Notes under the pieces: model-generated
What the model was told of the DNA's origin: nothing
Seen by the model: the letters and a program-made list of their open reading frames with translations, nothing else
The model's database searches: none
Source of the DNA: an uncultured Clostridia bacterium
Lineage (GTDB): Bacteria > Bacillota > Clostridia > Oscillospirales > CAG-272
Reading direction: 5' to 3'
DNA: 54,447 nucleotides
NCBI GenBank assembly: GCA_944391805.1
Contig: CALXUY010000080.1
Coordinates: 1 to 54,447 of the forward strand
Made by a program: the position numbers and the translations under genes
Shown: positions 24,494 through 34,480 of the stretch, in pieces
How the letters are laid out: each line of letters starts with the position of its first letter
Position numbering within the stretch: the first letter of the stretch is position 1

Positions 24494-25288
24494 TCAGCGA
24501 TGCAGACCCTTTTCGCGCAGATAGCGCATGGCCCATGCCGGGTCATTGGAGGTAAACAGCACCGCGCCGCGCTCAAGTGCGGCGTCGTACAGCTCGGGTG
24601 TGTCGGCTGCGTAATAAACCCAAGGCTCCACACCGTATGATTGGCAAAAGGCAAAGCGCTCTGCCTCGGCAACCGGAGCCTGCTTGCTGCCGAACAGGCA
24701 GACGCAAAAGGCATAGTCGTAAACAAAGCGCCGCTGTCCCGTCCCCATGCGCTCCTGCGGGGAATAGCCGTGAATGCGCACGCGGGAGCCGTATGTATCG
24801 GCAAGCCACTCGTTGAGCGCCCCGCTCCAGCTATTCACCACGCTGCGCTCGGTGATACCGAATGCATCCATCATGGCGATGGTTTTCCGGGCGGATTCCA
24901 AGGCAAAATCCCCGCTGTCGGCCGGATAGTCCTTTAGCTCAATGTTGAACAGCATATCGGGATACGCCCGGAAGTACTCGAGAAATTCCCGCAGGGTCGG
25001 CACCTGCTCGCCGGCAAATTCCCTGCCCTTCCAGCTTCCGGCATCCAATGCCTTCAGCTCGGAGAGCGTATGCTCGCGGATCAGTCCGGAGCCGTTGGTG
25101 GTGCGGTCCAGCCTGTGGTCGTGCATCAGAATCAGCTCGCCGTCCCGGGTCATGTGCACGTCGGTTTCGATCATGTCCGGGCACAGCGCCGCGGCCGAAC
25201 GGAACGACGCCATGGTGTTCTCGGGGCAGTATTTTGCATTTCCCCGGTGCGCTGCCACCGGTATCGGGTTCTGATATGGGAGCTTCAT
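24494..25288 (-). CDS. Glycerophosphodiester phosphodiesterase
   Basis: This 264-residue protein has all hallmarks of the family: AAHRGNAKYCPENT, METDVH-type metal-binding ETDVHMTRDGELILMHDHRLDRTTNG, FNIELKDY and a final VLFTSNDP strand. It hydrolyses glycerophosphodiesters to an alcohol and sn-glycerol 3-phosphate. It has no signal peptide, so it is cytoplasmic. The start at 25288 (MKLPYQNP) was chosen because it directly precedes the conserved N-terminal strand and has AGAGGAAG upstream. The in-frame ORF extends further but without coding character. The start codon overlaps the stop of a 25-codon leader ORF (ATGA). Downstream is the glycerol-3-phosphate dehydrogenase homologue, and together they form a catabolic pair. 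Confidence 0.9.
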   Translation of the reverse strand: MKLPYQNPIPVAAHRGNAKYCPENTMASFRSAAALCPDMIETDVHMTRDGELILMHDHRLDRTTNGSGLIREHTLSELKALDAGSWKGREFAGEQVPTLREFLEYFRAYPDMLFNIELKDYPADSGDFALESARKTIAMMDAFGITERSVVNSWSGALNEWLADTYGSRVRIHGYSPQERMGTGQRRFVYDYAFCVCLFGSKQAPVAEAERFAFCQSYGVEPWVYYAADTPELYDAALERGAVLFTSNDPAWAMRYLREKGLHR

Positions 25289-25362
25289 TTGCTTCCTCTT
25301 GCCGTGCGGTGCCGGCACAGTGGAGAGTGAAACAACACGTCCGCCGCATTTGTATGTTTCAT
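25285..25362 (-). CDS. Small leader ORF (25 aa) translationally coupled to the GDPD gene
   Basis: This ORF has a better ribosome binding site (AAGGAGGG, 7 bases before ATG) than the GDPD gene itself. Its TGA stop overlaps the GDPD start in an ATGA arrangement. The peptide starts MKHTNAADVLFHSP and ends RTARGSK. It has no recognisable motif. Its likely role is to bring ribosomes to the GDPD start, though it could be an accidental frame. The promoter lies 35 bases upstream. Confidence 0.45.
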   Translation of the reverse strand: MKHTNAADVLFHSPLCRHRTARGSK

Positions 25363-25396
25363 GAAAATCCCTCCTTCCTGTATCGCTTGCCCCATC

Positions 25397-25425
25397 ATTA
25401 TACCGCAACCCGGCGGGAATTGCAA
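25397..25425 (-). promoter_or_regulatory. Sigma-A promoter for the GDPD-dehydrogenase operon
   Basis: On the minus strand TTGCAA (25420-25425), a 17-base spacer and perfect TATAAT (25397-25402). It serves the leader ORF, the GDPD gene and the dehydrogenase gene. Upstream, 25426-25610 shows no gene. Confidence 0.85.
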
Positions 25426-25610
25426 GACCTGCGCGCAAGATTGATAGATGATCATATTCGCTCACATTTTGGTACATTTGAGCGGAACAGAAAGCACGAT
25501 TGTATCGCTTTCCAACGCACTCGGCTTTCCATTCGCCTCGCCGGCCGGGATCACCGCACGCTCAAAGCATGTTCCACGCAAGCCGGGATCGCTATCCGGA
25601 CGCATCAAAA

Positions 25611-25644
25611 GCCGCCCGCTCCCATAATTACGGGAGCGGACGGC
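25611..25644 (-). terminator. Hairpin terminator at the left edge of the dispersed repeat
   Basis: A stem of about 14 bp (GCCGCCCGCTCCC arm with one mismatch) followed on the minus strand by TTTT. It would terminate leftward transcription from the large surface-protein operon. It is nearly the same as the palindrome at 25987-26019 on the other side of the repeat. Confidence 0.75.
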
Positions 25645-25986
25645 ATCAGGTTGTAGACAAAAGGCGTATCAAATAAAAATTGCACAAAAGCGTTCGTCCG
25701 CTTTTTCTTTGAGCATGTAGGCGCAAAGAAAAAGCTTGGCAAAAAGAAAGCGCCATATAGGAATTTCGCCCTCTGCGGAGGGAAACTTCTGCGTAGCAGA
25801 ATTTCCGGCACCTCTGGTGCCTTGCGACCAAAGGGCTTCTCGCCCTCCACCGCGGGGAACTTTGCGTAGCAAATTCCCGGCGGCTCCGCCGCCTCAAACT
25901 CTTTGAAGAAAGTGAAACGTGCTGCGCACATTGATCAAAACTTTCGGCAAACTGACGAAAGCCCCTGCTTTGCTCTATAGTCTGGC
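25645..25986. repeat. Dispersed non-coding repeat (AGGTTGTAGACAAAAGGC type), complete copy
   Basis: About 340 bp between two near-identical hairpins. It starts with AGGTTGTAGACAAAAGGC and contains several short GC-rich stem-loops (for example GGCACCTCTGGTGCC and GGCGGCTCCGCCGCC). Open frames across it (for example 25605-25931) have no start signal. The first 120 bp recur at 54321-54447 in the same orientation, again right next to a terminator hairpin. Confidence 0.75.
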
Positions 25987-26019
25987 GCCGCCCGCTCCCG
26001 TAATATGGGAGCGGGCGGC
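25987..26019. repeat. Second palindrome bracketing the dispersed repeat
   Basis: A perfect stem of about 14 bp whose sequence is almost that of the hairpin at 25611-25644 (it matches the reverse complement apart from one substitution and one missing base). It has no U-run on the minus strand. The stretch 26020-26239 to the protease stop codon holds one more weak 8-bp stem and no gene. Confidence 0.75.
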
Positions 26020-26239
26020 ATGCCGTTTAGAGTCCGTTGTATCGCTTCGGATGCTCCGGAACGAACCGGTAGACCGAAAGCGAAGGGTTCCGGCTCTCTC
26101 TCACCAAAACAGCCGCCGGGTTTTCACCAAACGGCAGCGTCACGAAACAGAACCGGGGCAGTGCTGCGGAAAGGAGGGATTAGCGGGGAGACAGCCCCTT
26201 TCAAGAGACTTTCTCCCCGTCAAAATTCTGTCTTTCGCC

Positions 26240-29200
26240 TTATTTCAAACGTCTGCGTTTGCGGGCGGCTCTCCTGGCCGCGCTCGCTCTCGCGCCGGTG
26301 ATGATGGCGATCAGGCCAAAGAGCACAACCAATCCGCCGATGATGCCGAGCAGCAGGTACGGGACCTCAAACTCCTCGTCCTCCATGCCGGGGTCGTCTG
26401 GAGTTTCCGGACGATCATCGCCCGGGTTTTTACCGGGATCGGTGGTATTTCCGGAGCGGTTGACCGTGACCGAAATGGTTTTGGCAATGCCCTCATAGTA
26501 GAAGGTGACCATCTGCTGCCCGGCATACAAAGGCTCGGTCGGCAGCACAAATCCGCTGGAAACATCGTCCTGTGAGCCATCATCGTACACAATGGTCACA
26601 ACCATACCGGTTGCGTCGAACAGCTCTCCGTCCACATAGGTGAGCTTGGCGGGCGGCGTTTTGATGCGCAGCTCGGTGATGCTCACGGTTTCTCCGAAGG
26701 CCTTGCGCACGGCGCGCACCGCAGCCTCCGCCTCCGGCAGCAGCCCGGCATTCTTGATAAAGGCAAGCTGGTCGGCATTGGTCACACGGTTGTAGGCCAG
26801 CCGCGCGGCGCTTACGGTTGCACGGTAAGCGGTCAGCAGCTCCTTTGCCTCCTCACGGTCGGCCATTCCGATCAATGCCTCAATCTCCTCCACCGTGGGC
26901 AGCGCCTCGATGGCCTCAATTGCAGCGAGGGTGTCCGGCTCGGCGAGAATATCCGAGGTCCGGATATCGCCGAAGAACAGCTTCCATGTGCGGTTGTCAA
27001 AGCCGGCCGCATTGGCGGGATAGGTCAGAGTCAGGCCGAGGTCCTCCACGCCGGTCAGCTCCGGATAGAGCACCTTTGCCACATAGTCCGAGAAGTTGGC
27101 GTAGTATTTCTCCTCGCCCTCCCCGTTCTCAAAGCTGAAGATGTTGGCAAGCACCGCGTCATCCAGCTCGGAGCTTCTGATCAGATGAGCCTCGAGCACC
27201 GGCGCCTGCAGGCTGTTGAACACATAGGACTTGGCAGAGCAGCCGTAGAACGCCTTGTCTCCGATGGCTTCAACGCTGTTCGGGAAGGCCACGGATGCGA
27301 TCATTCCCGCACTGCGGAAGGCATCGTCCTGAATGCGCACCACCCCGTCCGGCACCGTGAAGGTGTCGGCAAAATATGCGGGCGGGCAGACCTCAAGCTG
27401 AATGCCGCCATTCGGCAGGATAGAGTACAGCACACCGTCCGCCACATAATAGACGCTGTTGTCGGCGCTCATTGCCAGCGCGGTGATACCGGTGCCAAAG
27501 AAGGGGTTGCGCCCCACGGCGCCACGCTCGGCAGCCAGCGAGGCCGGCAGCGTGAACACGCCGGAAAGACCGGTTTCCGCAAAGGCATAATCTCCGATGC
27601 GCTCGAGCACCGGCATGGCCGTGATGGCCGTCAGAGGCGTGCCGCGGAAGGCCGAGGCTCCCACACTGACACAGGAGCTCAGGTCCACGGTGGTCAGGCC
27701 GGTGCCGACAAAGGCGCCGCTGCCGATGGAGACGACATGTGAGAGATCCATTTGTGTGATGCCGATGCAGTTTGCAAAGGCGTTTGCCCCCACATAGGTC
27801 AGCGCTTCGGTGGTAAAGCCGGGATTGCCGGACAAGCCGAGCGCCGTGCAGTTCAGGAACGCGCCGCTGCCCACACGGGTCAGCGAGCCGAGATTCAGAT
27901 ACCGCACGGAAGAGCAGCCAGCAAAGGTGTACTCGCCAATGCTGTTCACATGGTCGCGCACCGAGTCGGGCAGATCAATTGTGGTCAGGTTCGGGAATCC
28001 GCCCGAGCCATAGAAGGTTGCCGTGCCGATGTCGGTTGTGCCCTCCGCAAAGCTGACGCTCTTCAGCGGATAGGCGCTCGCCATCACATTGTCGTACGCA
28101 TGATAGAAGGTACCGTAGCCGACCTGTGTCAGGGCGGGCAGGCGAATATCGGTCAGCTTCCAGGTGTTGGAGAACACAAAGCTGCCCAGCTCACGGACGC
28201 TGGTTCCGGTCAGGTCAAGCGTCGCAAAGTCGGTGTAATGGAAGGCATAGTCGCCCAGCGCCACAATCGAATCGCTCAGCGTAACCTTTGTCATGCCGCA
28301 GAGCGCAAAGGTATAGGCCGGCAGAACCGCAATATCGGCCTGCACATTCGCCTCATCCAGATATGCGCAGCCATAGAACACGCCCTCGCCCATTTCGGTG
28401 ACGCTGGCAGGAATCGTGACTCTGTGAAATCCGCTGCCCGAGCAATCGGCAAACGCATAGTCGCCGATGCTGGTGACATTTCCGAGGTCCACCGAAGCAA
28501 GCCGGTAGTTGCCCGAGAATGCGTTGGGCAGAATTGTGCGCAGCGAATCCGGCGCCGTGAAGGAGGTCAGATTCTGGGGAGCAAAGACCAGCGTGGTGCG
28601 GGTCTCGTCGGTATAATACACACCGTTCGTGTCGCGATAATAGGTTTCCGCCCCGGCTGGGAAGGTCAGTGTGGTGATGCTGCACCCGCTGAACGGCGCC
28701 GAAACGCCGGTGAAATCGAACTTGCCGGTGTCGGTGAACACCAGCTCCCGCAGCGACGAGCACTGCTGGAACATCCCGTCACTGAGCGGCGTGAAGCGGG
28801 AAAGCGTCACCTGCTCGAGCGACGTGCAGCCTGTGAACAGGCCCTCGCCGGTCACACGGACCATTGAAAGATCAACCGCCTCGAGCGACGTGCAGCCGTT
28901 GAAGGCATAGTCCCTCACCGTACCCATATGCGGGGCCGTGCGGGTGAACTGCTCCTCTGTCAGATCCAGCATGTTTGCGGTTTCCGTGTCGACATCCGGG
29001 TCGGTCACCACCATGTTGTTGATATACCTGAGCGAGGTGCAGCCCTCAAAGCACCGCGCGTTGAAGGTGACGTCCCGCGAGCGCAGATCCACCTGCGTCA
29101 GCTTGGGGCAGTTGCGGAAGGCGCCGGTCTCCACAAACTGCACGGTATCGGGAAGGATCACCCGCTCCAGTGCGGTCATGTGGTCAAATGCCGAGAGCTG

Positions 29201-32200
29201 AATCTCGCTGCAGGGAGCCGAAATCTCCAGCTCGGTGATGTTGTTGTTGTTCTGGAAGGCTTCCTCATAAATGTAATACACATTGAGGTGCTTCGGGATC
29301 GTGACCTTTCCGCCCAGTCCGTAGTAGCCGTAGAGAATACCGTTGCGCACGTCAAACTCCGGGCCGACCGACAGCTTGACGGTCGCGGAAAAGGAGGTCG
29401 CCTCGCCGTTGACATACTGGGTGGCCGTGATAAACGCGGTTCCCTCGCGCAGCGTGTGCACCACGCCGTTTTCATCCACAGTGGCAACTTCCGCCTGGTT
29501 GGTGCTGAAGCGGATGTCCAGCGGGTCGGTAAAATACCACGGGTCTGCCTTGACGTTCAGGCGGAAGGTGGAATTGGGATGGACCTCCACGGTGTTGTTG
29601 GAGGGGTCCACCAGCTCGCTGTCCCCGTTGTAAATCAGGTCAAACGAGAGCGATTTGAGCTTGACGCTCTGCACGGCCAGATTTTCTGTGACCGTCACCT
29701 TGATGGAGGCCTTGTTTGCTGTCGCTGTGTTGGGACCTGCGTAAACCGTGACAGTGGCAGTGCCTGGACCGACGCCAAAGATGGTGCCGTCCTTCACCTC
29801 CACTACGCGCTTGTTGGAGGTGGTCCAGAAGAGGCTGGTCGCGGCGGCGTTGGCAGGAGACACATTCAGCTCCATGACCTTGGCTTCATTGGTGTCAATC
29901 GTCACGGCGGCGCCGTCCTTGAACGACACCGAATCCGGATAGTTGACCGATTCGGCCAACGTCTTGTAGTCCGAAAGGCGATAGGAGCGGGTGTTGAGCG
30001 CATAGTCGTCCACCTGCAGATAGATGTCGGTATCGCTGTAGTAGTAGTCGGTGATGTCGACAGAAACCGTGGTAATGCCGCCTTTGGTGCTCTCAATCGG
30101 CAGCATGTCGCCGGTCAGCAGCTCGAGTGCGTTCTCCTCGGTGTTGAGATAGCACAGCCCGAGCGACTGCGCGTACTGGTTGTCATACACATCCACATCG
30201 AGATAAACCCGATACTTGGTCTCGTTGTTATCCTTGTATGCGTCAAAGCGCACGCGGTAGTCCACAATTTCGGGAGCCTCGTTGTCGATGTAGAACGGGA
30301 AGGAGAAGGAGTCTTCAGGACGGACAGCAGGCAGCTCTCCGTCGAGCACCGCTTCCATCTGGCCCACCATCTCAAAGTAGTACTGGCGGTTGTTGGCAAG
30401 CCCCAGCTCGGCCGGGTTGATCTCCAGCTCAATCAGGGATGCCGAGGCTGTCGTCGAGCCGCCCGAGAAGGATTTGCGGACGTTGACCTTTACCTCCTCG
30501 TAGAGCACCTCGCCGGTGACCGCGTCGGTGATGCGAACGTCCATGGTCTTGGCGCCGCGCAGCAGGCCGGCATACACCGCGTACAGCTCAAACACGGTGC
30601 GGTGATTGACCGCGTCGTACATCGAAATGGCGATTTTATCCTTGTCGGCGTACATCTCCTTGTTCATGCTCTCGGGAATGGTATAGAGATAGGTTCCCAG
30701 CGGAATGATGTACTGGCCGTTGTAGTAGGAACCAAGCGGCACGGTGGCAAACACCGATTCCTGCGGCTTCTGCTCATCGGGGATCGAATCGTCCTGCATG
30801 GCATCCGCGATGTCGTAGGTCGAAAGGTCGAACATCGGGGCGGCATGCCAGTCGCCATAGAAGCCGAGCCACGGGATGGAGAGATTGATGCCCTCGCTCT
30901 CAGCGGTGTCGGTCAGGGTCACAAACCCCTCCACAAACATACCGTTGACAAAATTGTCATCGAGATACTTGCGGGCCGCGTCGTTCAGCGTGATCTTCAC
31001 GCTCACGCGCAGGGTCTCGCCTGCCCCGACCGTCACGGTTCTGTCCGAGGGCTGTCCGCCGACCGTGAATACAATGCTGCACATCTCGTCCAGCATGTAT
31101 GCGTGTTCGGCAACCGTGCGGCCGTCCGAGGAAACGGTCTCGGTCATGGTCAGGGTACCAAGGTTGTAGGTCTTGGCGACATCGCCGAAGTTGACCAAGT
31201 CAAACTCCAGCAGATATTCGCCGGTTTTCTCTTTGTCGTCGCCCAGCTCGAGCTTGGTTTTGTCGATGCCGTCCACCTTGATGTAGACCCGGGTGTTGAT
31301 GGCATTTTTGATGGTGGCCAGTCCCGCCCCCTGCTTGCGCGGGGAATAGGGCGTGCCGAACTCATCGTAGGCGATCACGGTTGCGCTCATCACCAGCCGG
31401 TTTGCCATTGTGAGGCGGTCGTTCTTGCTCATCTCGGGGAACTGCTCGGAGAGATACTGCAGCACCAGCGCCATGGCACCCGACATGTTCGGCGCGGCCA
31501 TACTGGTTCCCGAATACTCATCCCAGCCGCCGGTGACGCAGGAGGTGATCTCCCCGCCGTGCGCGGTGATCTCCGGCTTGAGGTGCAGCGAGGGCGTCGG
31601 GCCCCACGAGCTGAAGTCCGACATAAACGGCCCGCCCACCTGGGCTTTGGAAATGGTGATGGTGCCGGATTTGGTCACCGGGTCGATGTTGTTCAGCAGG
31701 CTGGCCGAAGCATCCATCGTAATCGAGCAGGTGGGGATGGAGTCGGCGCTCCCAATGGACATCCGGATGGTGCCGCCGACGTTATTGTAAATGATGCAGC
31801 CGACGGCGCCCTGCTTTTTGGCAATGTTCACCTTTTCCTCAAAGGTCACGTCGCCGCCCCGCTGAATCAGCGCGATTTTGCCGTTTACATCGATGCCGTT
31901 GTAACCGGCAATGCGACCGTACAGGCCGACCTGCACATATTCGATCGTCAGCTCGTCGTTTTCATTTTTCCCTTTCGCGGCAAGCATTTCCTTGACGAAT
32001 TCCTTCTCGTTGCCGTTGCCGTCCGAGGCCTCGGTGAAAAAGATGAAGGACTCGGCGCCGGTGCCCTTGTTGCCGATGAGGTAGGGCGACTTCTGCCCGC
32101 TGATGCTGGCAACCGACAGCGCCTCCGGGTAGGTGGAGGGGGAACCGACCGTGGCCGAATCCGGGTTGGAGGTCAGGTTGGTACCGCTCTTGCTGCCGTA

Positions 32201-33460
32201 GGCAGAGGAGAAATCATTGCTGGCCGCCACCACAAGGCTGATGCCCGCGGCGCGGATGCTCTCATAAACCTCGGTCATGTGCTCGTCGTCCTTATCCGAG
32301 AAGCCGCAGGCCGAGCCAAGGCTCATGTTGATCACGTCCACGCCCAGCTTGACGCAGTCCTCCAGCGCGGCGAGAATATCAACGGTTTCCGCTCCGCCCA
32401 GTGATTCGCTGTTCTCGCGGTCGGTAAACACCTTACAGATGGCGAGCTGCGCCTGGGGCGCCACACCGCTGAAGGTCAAAGGCTGGCCATCGGCTCCGAG
32501 AATCGGGTTGCCGTCCCCGTCCGTGATCGGCTCGTCGGCATCCTCGCCGAGGTTGCCGGCAATGATGCCCGCCACGTGCATGCCGTGCGGGGAGTAGGAC
32601 GGGAATACCTCCGCGTCCTTGTCGGCATAGTCGAAAGCGAAGGGAATTTTGGCATTGTAGTACACATCAGAGGCGCCCACGGTCAGCCCCAAAGAGCCGA
32701 TGCCGCCCGACGTGCCGTTGAACACACGGTCCGCCACATCGGATTGAGTCAGGTAATCCACACCCTCGCGCACCTCGGGCATGGTCTGGAAGGCGGCGTG
32801 GCTGCTGTCAAGGCCGGAGTCCAGCACCGCAATCAGAAGCCCGTTGCCGTCATAGCCGATGCCGTCGGTCTTGTAAATGCCGGTGCCCCAGACGTTCGCA
32901 TCGTTCACAGTGACCGCCTGCGGCTCGAGATAGCGCTCGCTGAGCACCACGCTCTGCACGCCCTCCATCTCACGCAGGGCATCCACGTCCTTGTACTTGA
33001 CCTTGATGGCCACGGCATCCGAGAGCAGCGAGTAGGAGTACTTGAAGGTGTAGCCAATGCCCTTGCCGTCCAGCGCGCCAAGGAAGGCATTGTGCTTCTC
33101 CTCCAGGCCGGCGCGCAGGGCTTCCGCCTCGGCACCAACCGCATATTCGGTCAGATCGAGGTTGGTGTTGGTTTCGGCATACACATCCGCAATGCTGTCG
33201 CCGTCAAAATACACCAGCACCCAGTATTCGTCCTCCGGGTCAAATTGGTTTTTCTGAACCCCGTCTCCAAACACGTCCTCGCGGAGGTTGTCGCCGTCAT
33301 AAAGGCCGGTCACGTCCTCCAGACGCGGATTGGAAAGCAGGTTATCAAGCGTTCCGCTCACCGCGCCAACCGTCAGGGCAAACGCGGAGGAGGAGAACAG
33401 CATCCCCACGATCAGAAGCATGGAGAAGATCCGTTTGGTTATGTTTGTTTTCAGTTTCAT
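26240..33460 (-). CDS. Giant membrane-anchored subtilisin-family (S8) serine protease with leucine-rich repeats
   Basis: This 2406-residue protein has a signal peptide (1-33), an I9-like propeptide (about 75-180) and an S8 catalytic domain with Asp214 (AVLDSGLD), His292 (HGMHVAGI), Asn415 (VAASND) and Ser653 (GTSMAAP). A PA domain is inserted at about 500-600. Then come a lactocepin/C5a-peptidase-like fibronectin region, a Big_2 Ig-like domain (about 1200-1300), a long BspA-type LRR_5 array (about 1390-2080), an Ig-like domain (LTYVDGELFDATGM) and a Pro-rich spacer. The C-terminal membrane helix is followed by RRAARKRRRLK. No LPXTG motif is present. All catalytic residues are intact, so it should cut protein at the cell surface. 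It starts 9 bases after oppF and is the last gene of the operon. Confidence 0.92.
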   Translation of the reverse strand: MKLKTNITKRIFSMLLIVGMLFSSSAFALTVGAVSGTLDNLLSNPRLEDVTGLYDGDNLREDVFGDGVQKNQFDPEDEYWVLVYFDGDSIADVYAETNTNLDLTEYAVGAEAEALRAGLEEKHNAFLGALDGKGIGYTFKYSYSLLSDAVAIKVKYKDVDALREMEGVQSVVLSERYLEPQAVTVNDANVWGTGIYKTDGIGYDGNGLLIAVLDSGLDSSHAAFQTMPEVREGVDYLTQSDVADRVFNGTSGGIGSLGLTVGASDVYYNAKIPFAFDYADKDAEVFPSYSPHGMHVAGIIAGNLGEDADEPITDGDGNPILGADGQPLTFSGVAPQAQLAICKVFTDRENSESLGGAETVDILAALEDCVKLGVDVINMSLGSACGFSDKDDEHMTEVYESIRAAGISLVVAASNDFSSAYGSKSGTNLTSNPDSATVGSPSTYPEALSVASISGQKSPYLIGNKGTGAESFIFFTEASDGNGNEKEFVKEMLAAKGKNENDELTIEYVQVGLYGRIAGYNGIDVNGKIALIQRGGDVTFEEKVNIAKKQGAVGCIIYNNVGGTIRMSIGSADSIPTCSITMDASASLLNNIDPVTKSGTITISKAQVGGPFMSDFSSWGPTPSLHLKPEITAHGGEITSCVTGGWDEYSGTSMAAPNMSGAMALVLQYLSEQFPEMSKNDRLTMANRLVMSATVIAYDEFGTPYSPRKQGAGLATIKNAINTRVYIKVDGIDKTKLELGDDKEKTGEYLLEFDLVNFGDVAKTYNLGTLTMTETVSSDGRTVAEHAYMLDEMCSIVFTVGGQPSDRTVTVGAGETLRVSVKITLNDAARKYLDDNFVNGMFVEGFVTLTDTAESEGINLSIPWLGFYGDWHAAPMFDLSTYDIADAMQDDSIPDEQKPQESVFATVPLGSYYNGQYIIPLGTYLYTIPESMNKEMYADKDKIAISMYDAVNHRTVFELYAVYAGLLRGAKTMDVRITDAVTGEVLYEEVKVNVRKSFSGGSTTASASLIELEINPAELGLANNRQYYFEMVGQMEAVLDGELPAVRPEDSFSFPFYIDNEAPEIVDYRVRFDAYKDNNETKYRVYLDVDVYDNQYAQSLGLCYLNTEENALELLTGDMLPIESTKGGITTVSVDITDYYYSDTDIYLQVDDYALNTRSYRLSDYKTLAESVNYPDSVSFKDGAAVTIDTNEAKVMELNVSPANAAATSLFWTTSNKRVVEVKDGTIFGVGPGTATVTVYAGPNTATANKASIKVTVTENLAVQSVKLKSLSFDLIYNGDSELVDPSNNTVEVHPNSTFRLNVKADPWYFTDPLDIRFSTNQAEVATVDENGVVHTLREGTAFITATQYVNGEATSFSATVKLSVGPEFDVRNGILYGYYGLGGKVTIPKHLNVYYIYEEAFQNNNNITELEISAPCSEIQLSAFDHMTALERVILPDTVQFVETGAFRNCPKLTQVDLRSRDVTFNARCFEGCTSLRYINNMVVTDPDVDTETANMLDLTEEQFTRTAPHMGTVRDYAFNGCTSLEAVDLSMVRVTGEGLFTGCTSLEQVTLSRFTPLSDGMFQQCSSLRELVFTDTGKFDFTGVSAPFSGCSITTLTFPAGAETYYRDTNGVYYTDETRTTLVFAPQNLTSFTAPDSLRTILPNAFSGNYRLASVDLGNVTSIGDYAFADCSGSGFHRVTIPASVTEMGEGVFYGCAYLDEANVQADIAVLPAYTFALCGMTKVTLSDSIVALGDYAFHYTDFATLDLTGTSVRELGSFVFSNTWKLTDIRLPALTQVGYGTFYHAYDNVMASAYPLKSVSFAEGTTDIGTATFYGSGGFPNLTTIDLPDSVRDHVNSIGEYTFAGCSSVRYLNLGSLTRVGSGAFLNCTALGLSGNPGFTTEALTYVGANAFANCIGITQMDLSHVVSIGSGAFVGTGLTTVDLSSCVSVGASAFRGTPLTAITAMPVLERIGDYAFAETGLSGVFTLPASLAAERGAVGRNPFFGTGITALAMSADNSVYYVADGVLYSILPNGGIQLEVCPPAYFADTFTVPDGVVRIQDDAFRSAGMIASVAFPNSVEAIGDKAFYGCSAKSYVFNSLQAPVLEAHLIRSSELDDAVLANIFSFENGEGEEKYYANFSDYVAKVLYPELTGVEDLGLTLTYPANAAGFDNRTWKLFFGDIRTSDILAEPDTLAAIEAIEALPTVEEIEALIGMADREEAKELLTAYRATVSAARLAYNRVTNADQLAFIKNAGLLPEAEAAVRAVRKAFGETVSITELRIKTPPAKLTYVDGELFDATGMVVTIVYDDGSQDDVSSGFVLPTEPLYAGQQMVTFYYEGIAKTISVTVNRSGNTTDPGKNPGDDRPETPDDPGMEDEEFEVPYLLLGIIGGLVVLFGLIAIITGARASAARRAARKRRRLK

Positions 33461-33469
33461 ACAATACCT

Positions 33470-34480
33470 CTATTGTTTGGTATGGCTTTCCCCACACAGG
33501 TGGCAGGCCACAAAATGGCCGGGCCGGACCTCGCGGTATTCCGGCGCCTTTTTGCGGCAAACCTCCATACAGTGTTCACAGCGGGTATGGAATTTGCAGC
33601 CCGAGGGCGGGTTGGCCGGAGACGGAATATCGCCGGTGAGCGCCGGGTGCTCCCGACGCGCATCGGGGTCCGGAACCGGAACCGCGCCAAGCAGCGCGCG
33701 GGTATAGGGGTGGAGCGGCGCCTCGAACAGGTCCTCTGCCGGGGAATACTCCACCAGCGAACCGAGATACATGACGCCAACCTCGTCCGAAATGTGCCGG
33801 ACAACCGACAGATCGTGCGAAATGAAAATGTAGGTGAGCGACTGCTTTTCCTGCAGATCCTCGAGCAGATTGATGATCTGCGCCTGAATCGAAACGTCCA
33901 GTGCGCTGACCGGCTCGTCGCAGATGACCAGCCGCGGCTTGAGTGCCAGCGTGCGCGCAATGCAGATGCGCTGCCGCTGTCCGCCCGAAAACTCGTGCGG
34001 GTATCTCTCGTAGTAGTGCCCGGGCAGGCCGCACTCCTTCATCACTTCCAGCACATAGTCCCGCAGCTCGCTCCGGGGCACAATATGATGCACCTTTACG
34101 GCCTCCCCGATGATCTCCCCCACCGGCATCCGGGGGGGCAGCGAGGAATAGGGGTCCTGAAAAATCATCTGAATGTCCCGGCGCAGGGGACGCAGCGCGC
34201 CCCGGCGCAGCCGGGCGAGGTCAATGCCGTCGAACAGCACCCGGCCGGCCGTCGGGTCGTACAGGCGCAGAATCGTGCGCCCCATTGTGCTCTTTCCGCA
34301 GCCCGACTCCCCCACAATGCCCACCGTGGTGCCAGACTTGACCCGGAACGAAACATCGTCTACAGCTTTGACATAGGCCGAGGCTCTGCCGAACATGTTG
34401 ACGTTGATCGGAAAGTATTTTTTGAGGTGCTCCACCTCGAGCAGGTATTCCCCGCTGGTCTGTTCCCGTTTGTGCTTCAC
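33470..34480 (-). CDS. oppF: Oligopeptide ABC transporter ATP-binding protein OppF
   Basis: This 336-residue ATPase has Walker [14 protein letters not shown]-loop [10 protein letters not shown], signature FSGGQRQR, Walker [13 protein letters not shown] and the switch histidine in ISHDLS. The C-terminal OPP motif ([15 protein letters not shown]) is typical of the oligopeptide/dipeptide subfamily. It energises peptide import with OppD. Its start overlaps the oppD stop by 4 bases (ATGA), so translation is coupled. The giant protease gene follows 9 bases after its stop. Confidence 0.95.
   Translation of the reverse strand: MKHKREQTSGEYLLEVEHLKKYFPINVNMFGRASAYVKAVDDVSFRVKSGTTVGIVGESGCGKSTMGRTILRLYDPTAGRVLFDGIDLARLRRGALRPLRRDIQMIFQDPYSSLPPRMPVGEIIGEAVKVHHIVPRSELRDYVLEVMKECGLPGHYYERYPHEFSGGQRQRICIARTLALKPRLVICDEPVSALDVSIQAQIINLLEDLQEKQSLTYIFISHDLSVVRHISDEVGVMYLGSLVEYSPAEDLFEAPLHPYTRALLGAVPVPDPDARREHPALTGDIPSPANPPSGCKFHTRCEHCMEVCRKKAPEYREVRPGHFVACHLCGESHTKQ

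Noticed and set aside
25605..25931. 108-codon open frame on the minus strand in the dispersed repeat
   Set aside because: It lies entirely in the non-coding repeat and terminator hairpin. Similar translated words (FVYNL) also occur in the repeat at the right edge, so it tracks the repeat, not a gene.
26163..26221. Hairpin between the protease stop and the repeat as the main operon terminator
   Set aside because: The stem is only 8 bp with a 20-base loop and no U-tract. The hairpin at 25611-25644 with its U4 is a better candidate.
28928..32404. 1158-codon open frame on the plus strand
   Set aside because: It is the antisense shadow of the protease gene. It has no ribosome binding site, and its His/Gly/Val-rich composition is typical of reverse-frame translation in GC-rich DNA.
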